Positions 29,522-37,957 of a stretch of 64,000 nucleotides of DNA are shown one piece after another. Source of the stretch: Lachnospiraceae bacterium RM5. GTDB lineage: Bacteria; Bacillota; Clostridia; Lachnospirales; Lachnospiraceae. The notes beneath the pieces are model-generated. The model searched no databases, was not told the origin of the DNA, and was given only the letters and a program-made list of their open reading frames with translations. Numbering within the stretch: position 1 is the stretch's first letter; every line of letters starts with the position of its first letter. The position numbers and the translations under genes are program-made. The stretch covers positions 61,130-125,129 of the forward strand of contig FOFK01000006.1 in assembly GCA_900110975.1 (NCBI GenBank). Reading direction: 5' to 3'.

Positions 29522-30241
29522 ATGGATAAGGATTTTTTAGTAAATTCTTTTGAAAAAATAGGAATTTCATTAGAAAATGAGCAGATAGATAAGTTTAATA
29601 AGTATTATGAGTTACTTTTTGAAAAAAATAAAGTTATGAATCTTACTGGAATTACTGAATATAAAGATGTTGTTATAAAGCATTTTTTAGACAGTGTTTT
29701 AACTTATAAAAGTATTCTTAAAGAAGATACAGAAAGTATAATAGATATTGGTACAGGTGCAGGTTTTCCCGGAATTCCTTTAAAAATTATTTTTCCTGAA
29801 AAAAAATTTTTATTATTAGATTCATTAAATAAAAGAATAAATTTTTTAAATGAAGTTATAGAAAATCTCGAGTTAAAAGAGATAGATGCCGTTCATGGAA
29901 GGGCAGAAGAATTAGGTCATAAAAAAGAATATAGAGAAAAATTTGATCTTTGTGTATCAAGAGCTGTTTCAAATCTTTCAACTTTATCGGAATATACACT
30001 TCCTTTTATTAAGGTTAATGGAAGATTTATTTCATATAAAGCAAATAATAGTGATGAAGAAATAGATAATGCAAAGACAGCAATAAAAATTCTTGGTGGT
30101 AAGATAATTGCAGATGAAAAAATTAATTTACCATCTGAAGATGAAGAAATATTAAGAAGATTTATAATTATAAAGAAAATAAAGAACACTGAAAAGAAGT
30201 ATCCCAGAAAAGCCGGAATACCACAAAGAAATCCATTATAA
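29522..30241 (+). CDS. rsmG: 16S rRNA (guanine-527-N7)-methyltransferase RsmG
   Basis: A 239-residue class I methyltransferase with the SAM loop IDIGTGAGFPGIPLKI and the N-terminal VMNLTGITEYKDVVIKHFLD typical of GidB/RsmG; CVSRAVSNLSTLSEYTLPF is also conserved. It is the last gene of the mnmE-mnmG-rsmG group; AT-rich short repeats fill the 130-nt gap before it. Confidence 0.96.
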   Translation: MDKDFLVNSFEKIGISLENEQIDKFNKYYELLFEKNKVMNLTGITEYKDVVIKHFLDSVLTYKSILKEDTESIIDIGTGAGFPGIPLKIIFPEKKFLLLDSLNKRINFLNEVIENLELKEIDAVHGRAEELGHKKEYREKFDLCVSRAVSNLSTLSEYTLPFIKVNGRFISYKANNSDEEIDNAKTAIKILGGKIIADEKINLPSEDEEILRRFIIIKKIKNTEKKYPRKAGIPQRNPL

Positions 30242-30267
30242 ATTTACAAGAAAAGGAGGTTAATACT

Positions 30268-31629
30268 GTGGAAACTGTTTCTTTGTTTTTAAAAAATGAG
30301 AAAAGAAAAAATGACGAGAATATAATTAAAGTAAAAAATAAAATATCAGAATATTATTATAAAATAGATGAAATAGACAGATTAATTGAAGAAATAAACA
30401 AAAACATAGATAAAACTTATGAAATATTTACTCCAAATGGTTATGATAAAAATATAAATGAAGTAGAAATAGAAAAGTTACAGGTTAAAAAAATTGATTT
30501 TGAAAATAAAATTTCTGATTTAAATAACCGTATGCATTTTTATAACGAAAGATCTGTTAAGATAGATGAAGCAATTTCAGATGCAAAGAAGATGGAAGAG
30601 CAGATTATTGACAGTTTTAAAGGGGCAAAATCAAAAGTAGAGACTGAAGTAAAAAAGACAAAAAAAGAATCGGCATCAGAATTTATGAAAATGTTAGATT
30701 TGCAGATGGAAAAAGACAACAATATTGTAAAAGAAAAATTAAAGAAAGATATTGATGATATTTCAAGTAAACTTATACTTTGTGATAATTTTGTAAATGT
30801 AGATGCAAACAGAACAAAAATTGAATTATATAAAATAAAAGAAGTAGTAGATTCAATAAAAAAGACAATAAGCAGTAAAATGTTTCACGTGAAACATACA
30901 GAAACAAATCCTGAATTTATAGAAAATGTAAGTTTGTTAGAAACTTTAAAAGAGTTTTTAAATACTTATGATAATATTAAAACTGATTTTAATTATTCCG
31001 GTCCAAATGTTGATGATACAATTAACAGAGTTACTAATGTTATAAGAATAATTGAAGAATCAATAAATAATGCAATAAATCATGGATGCAGCGGAGTTAT
31101 TAGTCTGAATGTTGTTGTAGAAAATATTGGAAGTGTCAGAAGTCTTGATACCCAGGGATTTTTAGATATATCAGATGAAGACTCGGCTGATAGCAATTTA
31201 AAATTTTCTGATAATTCAAATAATGATTCAGATAATTCTAATAATTCTGATAATACAGATGTTAGTCTAAATATTAGTGCTGGAAATACTGATAACAAAA
31301 CAGATGAATTAAGTGAGCTCGATAGTCTTTTTGCAGGACTTGAAAAACCAAAAGAAAAAACAAAGACTAAAACAAAATCGCCTAAGACTAAAGAAAAGAA
31401 TATGCATCAGATTAATTTTATTATTAAAGAGGAAAATAGATATAGAATCAATATTAAAATTTCGGATAATGGTGAAGGATTTAAAGTTGAAGATAATAAG
31501 AAGTATGCAGACAGAGGCATGTATGGAATATCTTTGATGAAATACAGAACAGATTTGTTGAATGGTACTTTTAATATTGAATCAAAACTTGGACTTGGAA
31601 CAACAGTTACACTTGTGTATGATTGTTAG
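30268..31629 (+). CDS. DegS-like histidine-kinase homologue lacking the phosphoacceptor histidine
   Basis: Starts at GTG 30268 behind AAAAGGAGG. Residues 1-150 are a coiled coil as in DegS sensor kinases. Around residues 155-235 there is a HisKA_3-like helical region (DANRTKIELYKIKEVVDSIK, later LLETLKEFLNTY). Where relatives carry REIHDG, this protein reads KKDIDDI, so the phosphorylated His appears replaced by Asp163. The C-terminus is a GHKL ATPase: N box IIEESINNAINHG, G1 ISDNGEGF, then GMYGISLMK and GLGTTVTL. A low-complexity Asp/Ser/Asn insertion (residues about 296-346) plus a Lys/Thr stretch splits the ATPase domain. No response regulator is adjacent. Codons 204-209 (MFHVKH) are encoded by a parS site. 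The family is inferred from motif order. Confidence 0.7.
   Translation: METVSLFLKNEKRKNDENIIKVKNKISEYYYKIDEIDRLIEEINKNIDKTYEIFTPNGYDKNINEVEIEKLQVKKIDFENKISDLNNRMHFYNERSVKIDEAISDAKKMEEQIIDSFKGAKSKVETEVKKTKKESASEFMKMLDLQMEKDNNIVKEKLKKDIDDISSKLILCDNFVNVDANRTKIELYKIKEVVDSIKKTISSKMFHVKHTETNPEFIENVSLLETLKEFLNTYDNIKTDFNYSGPNVDDTINRVTNVIRIIEESINNAINHGCSGVISLNVVVENIGSVRSLDTQGFLDISDEDSADSNLKFSDNSNNDSDNSNNSDNTDVSLNISAGNTDNKTDELSELDSLFAGLEKPKEKTKTKTKSPKTKEKNMHQINFIIKEENRYRINIKISDNGEGFKVEDNKKYADRGMYGISLMKYRTDLLNGTFNIESKLGLGTTVTLVYDC
30881..30896. other. parS site 1 (inside the DegS-like gene)
   Basis: A perfect 16-bp palindrome, TGTTTCACGTGAAACA, the consensus ParB/Spo0J nucleation site. It lies within a coding region, where it encodes part of MFHVKH. 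Confidence 0.95.
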
Positions 31630-31710
31630 TTTGTTCGTTCTTAAATAACAACTGAATGTTTATTGAATATGTACAATAATATATTTTGTAAAAATATCGA
31701 AAAGAATAAT

Positions 31711-31750
31711 AAAAAAGAGAAATGTTTCACGTGAAACATTTCTCTTTTTT
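31711..31750. terminator. parS site 2 embedded in a 40-bp perfect palindrome/bidirectional terminator
   Basis: The 16-bp parS (31723-31738) is the centre of a 40-bp perfect palindrome. The arms extend outward through AAAGAG/CTCTTT to six A residues on the left and six T residues on the right. It lies between the convergent DegS-like gene and glgB. An RNA copy from either strand would form a strong hairpin ending in a U run, so the site can serve both as a centromere element and as a shared terminator. Confidence 0.88.
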
Positions 31751-31782
31751 GAAATTAAATTACGTTAAAATGTTCTAACATT

Positions 31783-33564
31783 CTAATATTTTAATAATAT
31801 TCCGGTAAAGGCAGGTATATTGATTACTAAATCGCCATTTTCTATATAATAGATAGTTTCATCATCATTGGTATTTCCACCATACTTTTTATAATCAGAA
31901 TTTAATACAACTGTTAAATTATCAGGATTAAAATTATTATCATCGATATGTAATCTGTAGCCTTCATGATAATTGTCGCTGAAGTTAAATATTCCAATTA
32001 TTTTTTCTGTTTTATCTTTTGAAGAAGATCTTTTTATAGAATAAATACATTTGTCTTCACTATGACAGTCTAACCAGCTGAAATTTATTTCTTTATAATC
32101 TTCAGATAATGCAGGTTCATTTAAATATATATTATTTAATGTTTTCATATAATTATAGAATGCATCGTGAATAGGAAAATCTCTTAACATCCAGTCCTGT
32201 TCGCGTTTTTCATCCCATTCTCTTAATTGTCCGATTTCATTTCCCATGAAATTAAGTTTTTTTCCTGGGTGAAGCATCATATACATATACATTGCTCTTC
32301 CCTGAGGAAATTTATTATCATAATCACCATACATTTTCTGAAGAATAGTTGCTTTTCCATGAACAACTTCATCATGTGAATATGGCAAAAGATATTGTTC
32401 ATTATAAAAATACATCATTGAGAATGTTAATTTATGATAATTTGCATATCTTTCATTAGGTGGAAGCTTGAAATAATTAAGAGTATCATGCATCCATCCC
32501 ATATCCCACTTATAATCAAATCCAAGTCCGCCTTCATCAGGAGATTTTGTTACATTAGGGAAGTTTGTTGAGTCTTCTGCAATAAGCATTATTCCTTTGT
32601 TTAAATTTTTAAGTTCTCTGTTCATATATTTAATAAATTCAACTGCATTGCCATTAACGCCTCTTTTTTCATCACCCTGCCAGTAAATTATTCTGCTTAT
32701 GGCATCAAGTCTTAATCCGTCAAAGTGATATTCTTTTAACCAGTAGTTTGCAGAAGACTGGAGAAAACTTCTTACTTCACCTCTTGAATGCATAAAGTTG
32801 TACGAACCCCATTCACTTACACCAACATCATTATGAGGATATTCATAAAGAGCACTACCATCATATTTTGCAAGAGCATAATCATCAACTGCAAAGTGAA
32901 CAGGAACAAAATCAAGGATAACTCCGATATTATTATTATGAAGTTTATCTATCATCTTTTTAAGATTATTCATTGTGCCATATCTGCTTGTTGGAGAATA
33001 AAAGCCGGTATTCTGATATCCCCAGCTTTCATCACATGGATGTTCGCTGATTGGAAGAAATTCCACATAATTATAACCGGTTTCTTTTAAATAAGGAATA
33101 AGTAAATCTGCTATTTCTTCATAATTATACCAGTTATCATCATTTTTTCTCCATGAGCCTAAGTGAAGTTCATAGATATTCAAAGCATTGTCAATATTGT
33201 TTGATCTTCTCATCATCCAGTCATTATCGGTAAATGTATATGAATAATTATCTCTTATTACAGATTTGTGATCAGGTCTTAATTCCATACCATAACCATA
33301 AGGATCTGCGTGAGCTTGAGATGAGTTATATGCATAAATTTTATATTCGTAAGTCTCTCCTTCTTTTGCATCGTCAATATGTATTTCATAAAAGTTACCA
33401 TCATGAACTTTATTCATAGGTATTTCTTCGTTTCTAAATAAAAGATTGACAGCATTTGCATTAGGAGCAAATGTTCTGAAAGTAACGCCGCCGTTTTCTA
33501 AGTGTGCACCAAGATATTCATAGGCGTCAAAAATTTGTCCTGTGTAAAATCCATAATAATTCAT
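31783..33564 (-). CDS. glgB: 1,4-alpha-glucan branching enzyme GlgB
   Basis: A 593-residue GH13 enzyme. An N-terminal CBM48 (GGVTFRTFAPNANAVNLLF) precedes the TIM barrel with the four conserved regions: DFVPVHF, GLRLDAISR (nucleophile Asp), LIAEDSTN (acid/base Glu) and the LPYSHDEVVHG block. It introduces alpha-1,6 branches in glycogen. It starts at an ATG after AAAGGAGATTATT. No other glycogen genes are in the window, and it lies among chromosome-partition genes, oriented against them. Confidence 0.96.
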   Translation of the reverse strand: MNYYGFYTGQIFDAYEYLGAHLENGGVTFRTFAPNANAVNLLFRNEEIPMNKVHDGNFYEIHIDDAKEGETYEYKIYAYNSSQAHADPYGYGMELRPDHKSVIRDNYSYTFTDNDWMMRRSNNIDNALNIYELHLGSWRKNDDNWYNYEEIADLLIPYLKETGYNYVEFLPISEHPCDESWGYQNTGFYSPTSRYGTMNNLKKMIDKLHNNNIGVILDFVPVHFAVDDYALAKYDGSALYEYPHNDVGVSEWGSYNFMHSRGEVRSFLQSSANYWLKEYHFDGLRLDAISRIIYWQGDEKRGVNGNAVEFIKYMNRELKNLNKGIMLIAEDSTNFPNVTKSPDEGGLGFDYKWDMGWMHDTLNYFKLPPNERYANYHKLTFSMMYFYNEQYLLPYSHDEVVHGKATILQKMYGDYDNKFPQGRAMYMYMMLHPGKKLNFMGNEIGQLREWDEKREQDWMLRDFPIHDAFYNYMKTLNNIYLNEPALSEDYKEINFSWLDCHSEDKCIYSIKRSSSKDKTEKIIGIFNFSDNYHEGYRLHIDDNNFNPDNLTVVLNSDYKKYGGNTNDDETIYYIENGDLVINIPAFTGILLKY

Positions 33565-33595
33565 AATAATCTCCTTTTTTATAAATATTATTTAA

Positions 33596-33624
33596 TTGAC
33601 ACGTGTATATTATTTTTTTATAAT
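33596..33624 (+). promoter_or_regulatory. Consensus promoter of the TetR-family gene
   Basis: Perfect TTGACA (33596-33601) and TATAAT (33619-33624) with 17-bp spacing, about 95 nt upstream of the regulator start, in the divergent gap with glgB. Confidence 0.85.
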
Positions 33625-33722
33625 TTATGTTAAGAACAATTATATAGAAGAAAAAAATAAAATCAATTTTCAATTTTAGAAATAAGTAAAATAATAGACG
33701 ATTTTGGAAAAGAGGCTAATAA

Positions 33723-34259
33723 ATGGATCTTAGACAAAAGAAAACATTAAAAGCTATAAATAATGCTTATTTGGAACTTCGTTCAAAAAAAAGTGTTACC
33801 AAAATAACAGTTAAAGAATTATGCGAGCTTGCAGAGATTAGTAAAGCTACATTTTATCTTCATTATTCTGATATATATGATCTGACTGAAAAAATGCAGA
33901 AGGAAATCATAGAAAGTATTTGTAGTAATATTGAACATCCGGATTATATTTTTTCTTCCCCAATGGATTTTGTAACAGAACTTTTTTATGCATTAAGATC
34001 TAATGTACATATGATAAGAATTGTATTTTCGAAGGATTATCAGAGTGCACTTACAAAAGCAATTGAAGTGGAGATAAAAGAAAGAATATTTGCAAAAAAA
34101 AGCAAACTGGCAGATGATGTCCGTTTTAATATTTTTATAACTTTTTTGGTAAATGGAAGTTTTTATACATATTTTGAGAATTTAAAAAAATTTCCTGAAG
34201 AAGAAATAATCAGTGTTTCTAAAGAAATGATAGGAAATATGATAAAAGAATACAGATAA
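33723..34259 (+). CDS. TetR/AcrR-family transcriptional regulator
   Basis: A 178-residue regulator. The N-terminal HTH (residues about 10-55: KITVKELCELAEISKATFYL followed by HYSDIYDLTEKM) is the typical TetR DNA-binding domain. The C-terminal helical domain should bind an unknown ligand. It is divergent from glgB, which it could control; it is followed by the parS-containing repeat before parA. The start has AAGAGG upstream. Confidence 0.88.
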   Translation: MDLRQKKTLKAINNAYLELRSKKSVTKITVKELCELAEISKATFYLHYSDIYDLTEKMQKEIIESICSNIEHPDYIFSSPMDFVTELFYALRSNVHMIRIVFSKDYQSALTKAIEVEIKERIFAKKSKLADDVRFNIFITFLVNGSFYTYFENLKKFPEEEIISVSKEMIGNMIKEYR

Positions 34260-34337
34260 TATATATTTTTTTATTAGTAATATACAGCTAATATACAGGA
34301 AAAACACAGGCAATATATAAGCAATATACGGAAATTG

Positions 34338-34377
34338 ACAGTAATGTTTCACAATGTTTCACGTGAAACATTACTGT
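34338..34377. other. parS site 3 with flanking inverted repeat, upstream of parA
   Basis: A perfect parS, TGTTTCACGTGAAACA, lies at 34355-34370. A second half-site TGTTTCAC sits ten bases to its left, so ACAGTAATGTTTCAC (34338-34352) also pairs perfectly with GTGAAACATTACTGT (34363-34377). The longer hairpin is followed by TTCTTT and could end the TetR transcript. ParB binding here could influence parAB expression. Confidence 0.9.
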
Positions 34378-34406
34378 TTCTTTATGTAGAATTATAAAAA
34401 TAAAAG

Positions 34407-34415
34407 TGTTATAAT
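34407..34415 (+). promoter_or_regulatory. Candidate extended -10 promoter of parAB
   Basis: TGTTATAAT (TG plus TATAAT at 34410-34415) lies 40 nt before the parA ATG. No convincing -35 hexamer was found, as is common for extended -10 promoters. It lies 37 nt downstream of parS 3. Confidence 0.5.
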
Positions 34416-34454
34416 TACATAGAAAAATATAAGGAGAACTATAAAATCAAAGAT

Positions 34455-35333
34455 ATGGGAAAAATTATTGCAGTTGCAAATCAAAAAGGTGGGGTTGGAA
34501 AAACCACAACTTCCATTAATCTTTCTGCCTGCCTGGCAGAGCAGAACAAAAAGATTTTGTTGATAGATATAGATCCTCAGGGTAACGCTACAAGTGGAAT
34601 AGGGGTAGATAAAAATAATCTTGAATATACAAATTATGAATTATTTACCGGTGATTGCACAATAGATGATGTGATTATAAAAAATGTATTGGATAATCTT
34701 GATGTTATGCCTTCAAATGTAAATTTGTCTGGTGCTGAAATAGATTTGATTTCAAATGATGACAGGGCATTTATTTTAAAAGAAAATATTGAAGGTGTAA
34801 AAGATAATTATGATTTTATCATTATAGATTGTCCACCATCATTAAATATTCTTACTGTTAATGCAATGACTACTGCGGATTCAGTTTTAGTACCTATCCA
34901 ATGTGAATATTATGCCCTTGAAGGTTTATCACAGCTTATTTATACAATTAATCTTGTACAGGAAAGATTAAATCCTGATCTTGAAATCGAAGGTGTTGTA
35001 TTTACAATGTTTGATGCAAGAACAAATTTGTCTTTAGATGTAGTGGAAAATGTTAAATCTAACCTTAAGCAGTCAGTTTATAAAACTATTATTCCAAGAA
35101 ATATAAGACTTGCGGAAGCACCAAGCCATGGACTTCCAATAAATTTATATGATCCAAAGTCAAACGGAGCTGAAAGTTACAGACTTTTGGCAGGAGAGGT
35201 AATTTATAATGAAATGGGAAAAGAGTTTGATGTAAATTCTTATGATTTATCCCAGTTTGAAACTAAGAAAGAAGAAAAGAAGAAGAAAAAAATTTCCTTA
35301 AAAAATATAAAAGGAAAGAAAAATAAAAAATAA
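34455..35333 (+). CDS. parA: Chromosome-partitioning ATPase ParA/Soj
   Basis: A 292-residue deviant Walker ATPase: GKIIAVANQKGGVGKTTTSI at the N-terminus, Walker A' LLIDIDPQGN and Walker B DFIIIDCPPS. It binds DNA non-specifically and, with ParB, drives origin segregation and regulates DnaA. A Lys-rich tail of about 25 residues extends the usual Soj length. The nearest GGAG is about 18 nt before the ATG, an unusually long spacing. Confidence 0.97.
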   Translation: MGKIIAVANQKGGVGKTTTSINLSACLAEQNKKILLIDIDPQGNATSGIGVDKNNLEYTNYELFTGDCTIDDVIIKNVLDNLDVMPSNVNLSGAEIDLISNDDRAFILKENIEGVKDNYDFIIIDCPPSLNILTVNAMTTADSVLVPIQCEYYALEGLSQLIYTINLVQERLNPDLEIEGVVFTMFDARTNLSLDVVENVKSNLKQSVYKTIIPRNIRLAEAPSHGLPINLYDPKSNGAESYRLLAGEVIYNEMGKEFDVNSYDLSQFETKKEEKKKKKISLKNIKGKKNKK

Positions 35334-35369
35334 TCAAATCGTTTTTTTTTAAAGAATATGGAGGAAATA

Positions 35370-36281
35370 ATGCCAGCAAAGAATTCCAGAAAAGGTTTGG
35401 GAAAAGGATTAGATGCTCTTATTGCACCTAATCAGATGGATAAAGTAAAAAGCACAAAGAAATCAGGTGCTAATGAAAAGGCTTCAGGTGATGGAGTCGT
35501 TATGGTTAAGATAAATAAGGTTGAGCCAAATAAGAAACAGCCTAGAAAAAATTTTGATGAAGCAGCTTTAGAAGAACTTGCTGATTCTATTAAACAGTTT
35601 GGTATTATCCAGCCTGTAGTAGTTCAGAAAAAAGGTGATTATTATGAAATAATCGCAGGTGAAAGAAGATGGAGAGCCGCCAAAGTCGCTAAATTAAAGG
35701 AAATTCCTGTTGTTATAAAAGATTATACGGAACAGGAAATTATGGAAATTGCTTTGATTGAAAATATTCAAAGAGAAGATTTAAATCCTATTGAAGAATC
35801 TTTAGCATATAAGAGACTTATAGATGAATATAAATTAAAGCAGGAAGATATTGCAAAAAAATTATCAAAAAGCAGAACAGTTATTACAAACTCTTTAAGA
35901 CTTTTAAAACTTTCAAAGGTTGTCCAGGAAATGCTTATTAATGGTGAACTTAGCAGTGGACATGCAAGAACTCTGGTAGTTATAGAAGATGAAAAGAAGC
36001 AGGAAGAATTTGCTTATAAGATAATTAAAGAGAAGTTAAGCGTAAGAGAGACTGAGAAACTTATTCAGAACTTCCTTGTAAAAAAAGGCAAAAAGACAGT
36101 TAAGAAAGAAAATAAAAATGATTTTGCCTATAGGGATATTGAAGAGAGACTTAAGGATATTACAGGAACAAAGGTTAAGATAAATAATAAGGCAAATGGA
36201 AAAGGAAAAATTGAAATTGAATATTATTCTGATGATGATTTAGAAAGAATATTCGATATGTTCCTTACATTAAAAAGATAA
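35370..36281 (+). CDS. parB: Chromosome-partitioning protein ParB/Spo0J
   Basis: A 303-residue CTP-dependent clamp. It begins RKGLGKGLDALI (ParA-activating N-terminus), then the CTP/Arg-patch region IIAGERRWRAAKVAKLKEIP, the HTH KQEDIAKKLSKSRTVITNSL that reads parS, and a C-terminal dimerisation domain. The start is the ATG at 35370, eight bases after GGAGG; an ATG four codons earlier overlaps the ribosome site. The three parS sites at 30.9-34.4 kb are its predicted targets. Confidence 0.97.
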   Translation: MPAKNSRKGLGKGLDALIAPNQMDKVKSTKKSGANEKASGDGVVMVKINKVEPNKKQPRKNFDEAALEELADSIKQFGIIQPVVVQKKGDYYEIIAGERRWRAAKVAKLKEIPVVIKDYTEQEIMEIALIENIQREDLNPIEESLAYKRLIDEYKLKQEDIAKKLSKSRTVITNSLRLLKLSKVVQEMLINGELSSGHARTLVVIEDEKKQEEFAYKIIKEKLSVRETEKLIQNFLVKKGKKTVKKENKNDFAYRDIEERLKDITGTKVKINNKANGKGKIEIEYYSDDDLERIFDMFLTLKR

Positions 36282-36378
36282 AAATTAATAATAAATATTA
36301 AAAATAATAAATATTAAAAATAAACACAGACAGAACATAAAAATAACAGAAAATTTATAGAACAGAAGAGGAAAAAAG

Positions 36379-36903
36379 ATGCAGAGTGAATTATTAAGTA
36401 AAATTGGAATTAATTATATTGATCCGGTATATTTAATCATAGTTTTATTGATTATCATTATTGGAATGATTATTTATGTTTCAAGAGTAAATAGAAAAAT
36501 GGAAATTTTATATGGAAAATATAGAAAATTCATGAGTGGTAAAGATGCTAAATCTCTTGAAAATGTTGTTTCAAAAAGATTCAAACAGGTGGATGATCTT
36601 TTAATTTTTGACAGAGAAACAAATAAAAAAATTGATAATTTAAATGAATTTTATACAGATACATATCAGAAACTCGGAATTGTTAAATATGATGCATTTA
36701 ATGAGATGGGTGGAAAGCTTAGTTTTGCCCTTTGCTTATTAAATAAAAATAATACGGGATTTATTTTGAATTCAATGCACAGTAGAGAAGGCTGTTATAT
36801 GTATATTAAAGAAATCATTAGTGGAAAATCTGCTATTTTACTTGGAGATGAAGAAAAAGAAGCTTTGGATAAAGCTGTTAACAGTGATAATTACATGGAG
36901 TAA
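36379..36903 (+). CDS. DUF4446-family membrane-anchored protein
   Basis: A 174-residue protein with one N-terminal transmembrane helix (VYLIIVLLIIIIGMIIYVS, residues about 18-36), a short coiled segment, and a C-terminal soluble domain with QKLGIVKYDAFNEMGGKLSF and the GFILNSMHSREGCYMYIKEI block. This matches the conserved but uncharacterised DUF4446 family that follows parB in many Clostridia. Function unknown; its position suggests a link to the origin/membrane region. Confidence 0.8.
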   Translation: MQSELLSKIGINYIDPVYLIIVLLIIIIGMIIYVSRVNRKMEILYGKYRKFMSGKDAKSLENVVSKRFKQVDDLLIFDRETNKKIDNLNEFYTDTYQKLGIVKYDAFNEMGGKLSFALCLLNKNNTGFILNSMHSREGCYMYIKEIISGKSAILLGDEEKEALDKAVNSDNYME

Positions 36904-36909
36904 AAAAAT

Positions 36910-37695
36910 ATGAATGATTTTGGTGCAGTTGGTTTTGAGCGCGAAAAATCAAAGAAACTTTTAAATGAGGTTATTAGCGAAGCAATTAAATTAAAAATTG
37001 AAGAAATAAAACAGAGTCCAAACAGAATTATCCAGCTTACTATAATGTGCGGAGAAAAATTTGGATTAAATGTTGACGTTATCTTTATACCTACAGGTGG
37101 CGGACAGGTAAAAACCAATGTTTTTTATAAAATTAATGGAACTTATTTTGATAATTATCCAAGTATTAATGTGGATATAGATAGAGAAACCGTCCAGGTT
37201 GCTGCAGATATAAAAATACGAAATGAGGATGGACACAGATACAGATTTAAGGTGATTAATCAGAGTGAACTGGTTGAAAAAATTAACTTAAATGGTAGTG
37301 CACATATGAAAAGGGCATCTTTAATCGGCATTGGAAAAGAAGGTGAGATTCTTTTGCCGGTGTCAACTGAAGAAAAGCATGATCCTTATTATGATAAAGA
37401 AAAAGGTATATTAAAGATTGCAGATAAATTTAGTTTTTCTAAAGGCTTTTTAAAATCATTAGATGATTATAAAGTAGAAAGTAAGGATTATATTTATGAA
37501 TTATGTGGCACAATCGTAGATGTAAAACATGAAGAAAATTCATATACTAAAGAAGAGGTAGTTTTATTAGTTGTAAAATTCAGATCTGCTTATTTTACAG
37601 TTATCATAAATAAATTAAAGCTTTTAGGAGAACCGTTAAAGGGCAGAAGATTTTGTGGTGTAATAAGTGCACAATGCATACTTGATATGGAATGA
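36910..37695 (+). CDS. Conserved hypothetical protein, resembles DUF3881
   Basis: A 261-residue soluble protein without signal peptide or membrane helix. It starts FGAVGFEREKSKKLL and contains a Gly-rich turn (IPTGGGQVKTNVFYKINGTY) and the end LLGEPLKGRRFCGVISAQC. It resembles an uncharacterised Lachnospiraceae family that I believe is DUF3881; that label is from memory. It begins seven nt after the DUF4446 stop (GGAG lies in the previous gene's end), so both are co-translated. Function unknown. Confidence 0.65.
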   Translation: MNDFGAVGFEREKSKKLLNEVISEAIKLKIEEIKQSPNRIIQLTIMCGEKFGLNVDVIFIPTGGGQVKTNVFYKINGTYFDNYPSINVDIDRETVQVAADIKIRNEDGHRYRFKVINQSELVEKINLNGSAHMKRASLIGIGKEGEILLPVSTEEKHDPYYDKEKGILKIADKFSFSKGFLKSLDDYKVESKDYIYELCGTIVDVKHEENSYTKEEVVLLVVKFRSAYFTVIINKLKLLGEPLKGRRFCGVISAQCILDME

Positions 37696-37760
37696 TGTCT
37701 GATAACAAATATTAGTATAGTAGGACATTAGCTGATATATATTAGTATGAATGATGTTCA

Positions 37761-37845
37761 TTGACAAAAGTATGTATGTAATGATAGAATTACTAAGGTT
37801 AAAATATTGAAATTACTATTAGTTTACTAGTATTTCAATATTTTA
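37761..37845 (+). promoter_or_regulatory. Promoter and leader hairpin of the tRNA-Arg gene
   Basis: TTGACA (37761-37766) and TAGAAT (37785-37790) are 18 bases apart. The short leader then forms a long AT-rich hairpin, AAAATATTGAAAT paired with ATTTCAATATTTT (37801-37845, extra ACTA/TAGT pairs inside), ending only five nt before the tRNA. It may direct 5' processing or be a terminator protecting the tRNA promoter region. Confidence 0.6.
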
Positions 37846-37850
37846 CATTT

Positions 37851-37924
37851 GTTCCCGTAGCTCAGCTGGATAGAGCGACCGCCTCCTAAGCGGTAGGTCG
37901 GGTGTTCGAATCACCTCGGGAACG
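37851..37924 (+). tRNA. tRNA-Arg (anticodon CCU)
   Basis: A full cloverleaf: acceptor GTTCCCG with CGGGAAC, D stem GCTC/GAGC, anticodon stem ACCGC/GCGGT with loop CTCCTAA (anticodon CCT at 37885-37887), and T arm AGGTC..GGGTG, TTCGAAT, CACCT. The discriminator base is G and CCA is not encoded. It decodes AGG. A T-rich run follows directly. tRNA genes are frequent integration sites, but no element is inserted here. Confidence 0.96.
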
Positions 37925-37957
37925 TTTTTTATTATAAAAATTTTAAGAGGGTTAGTG

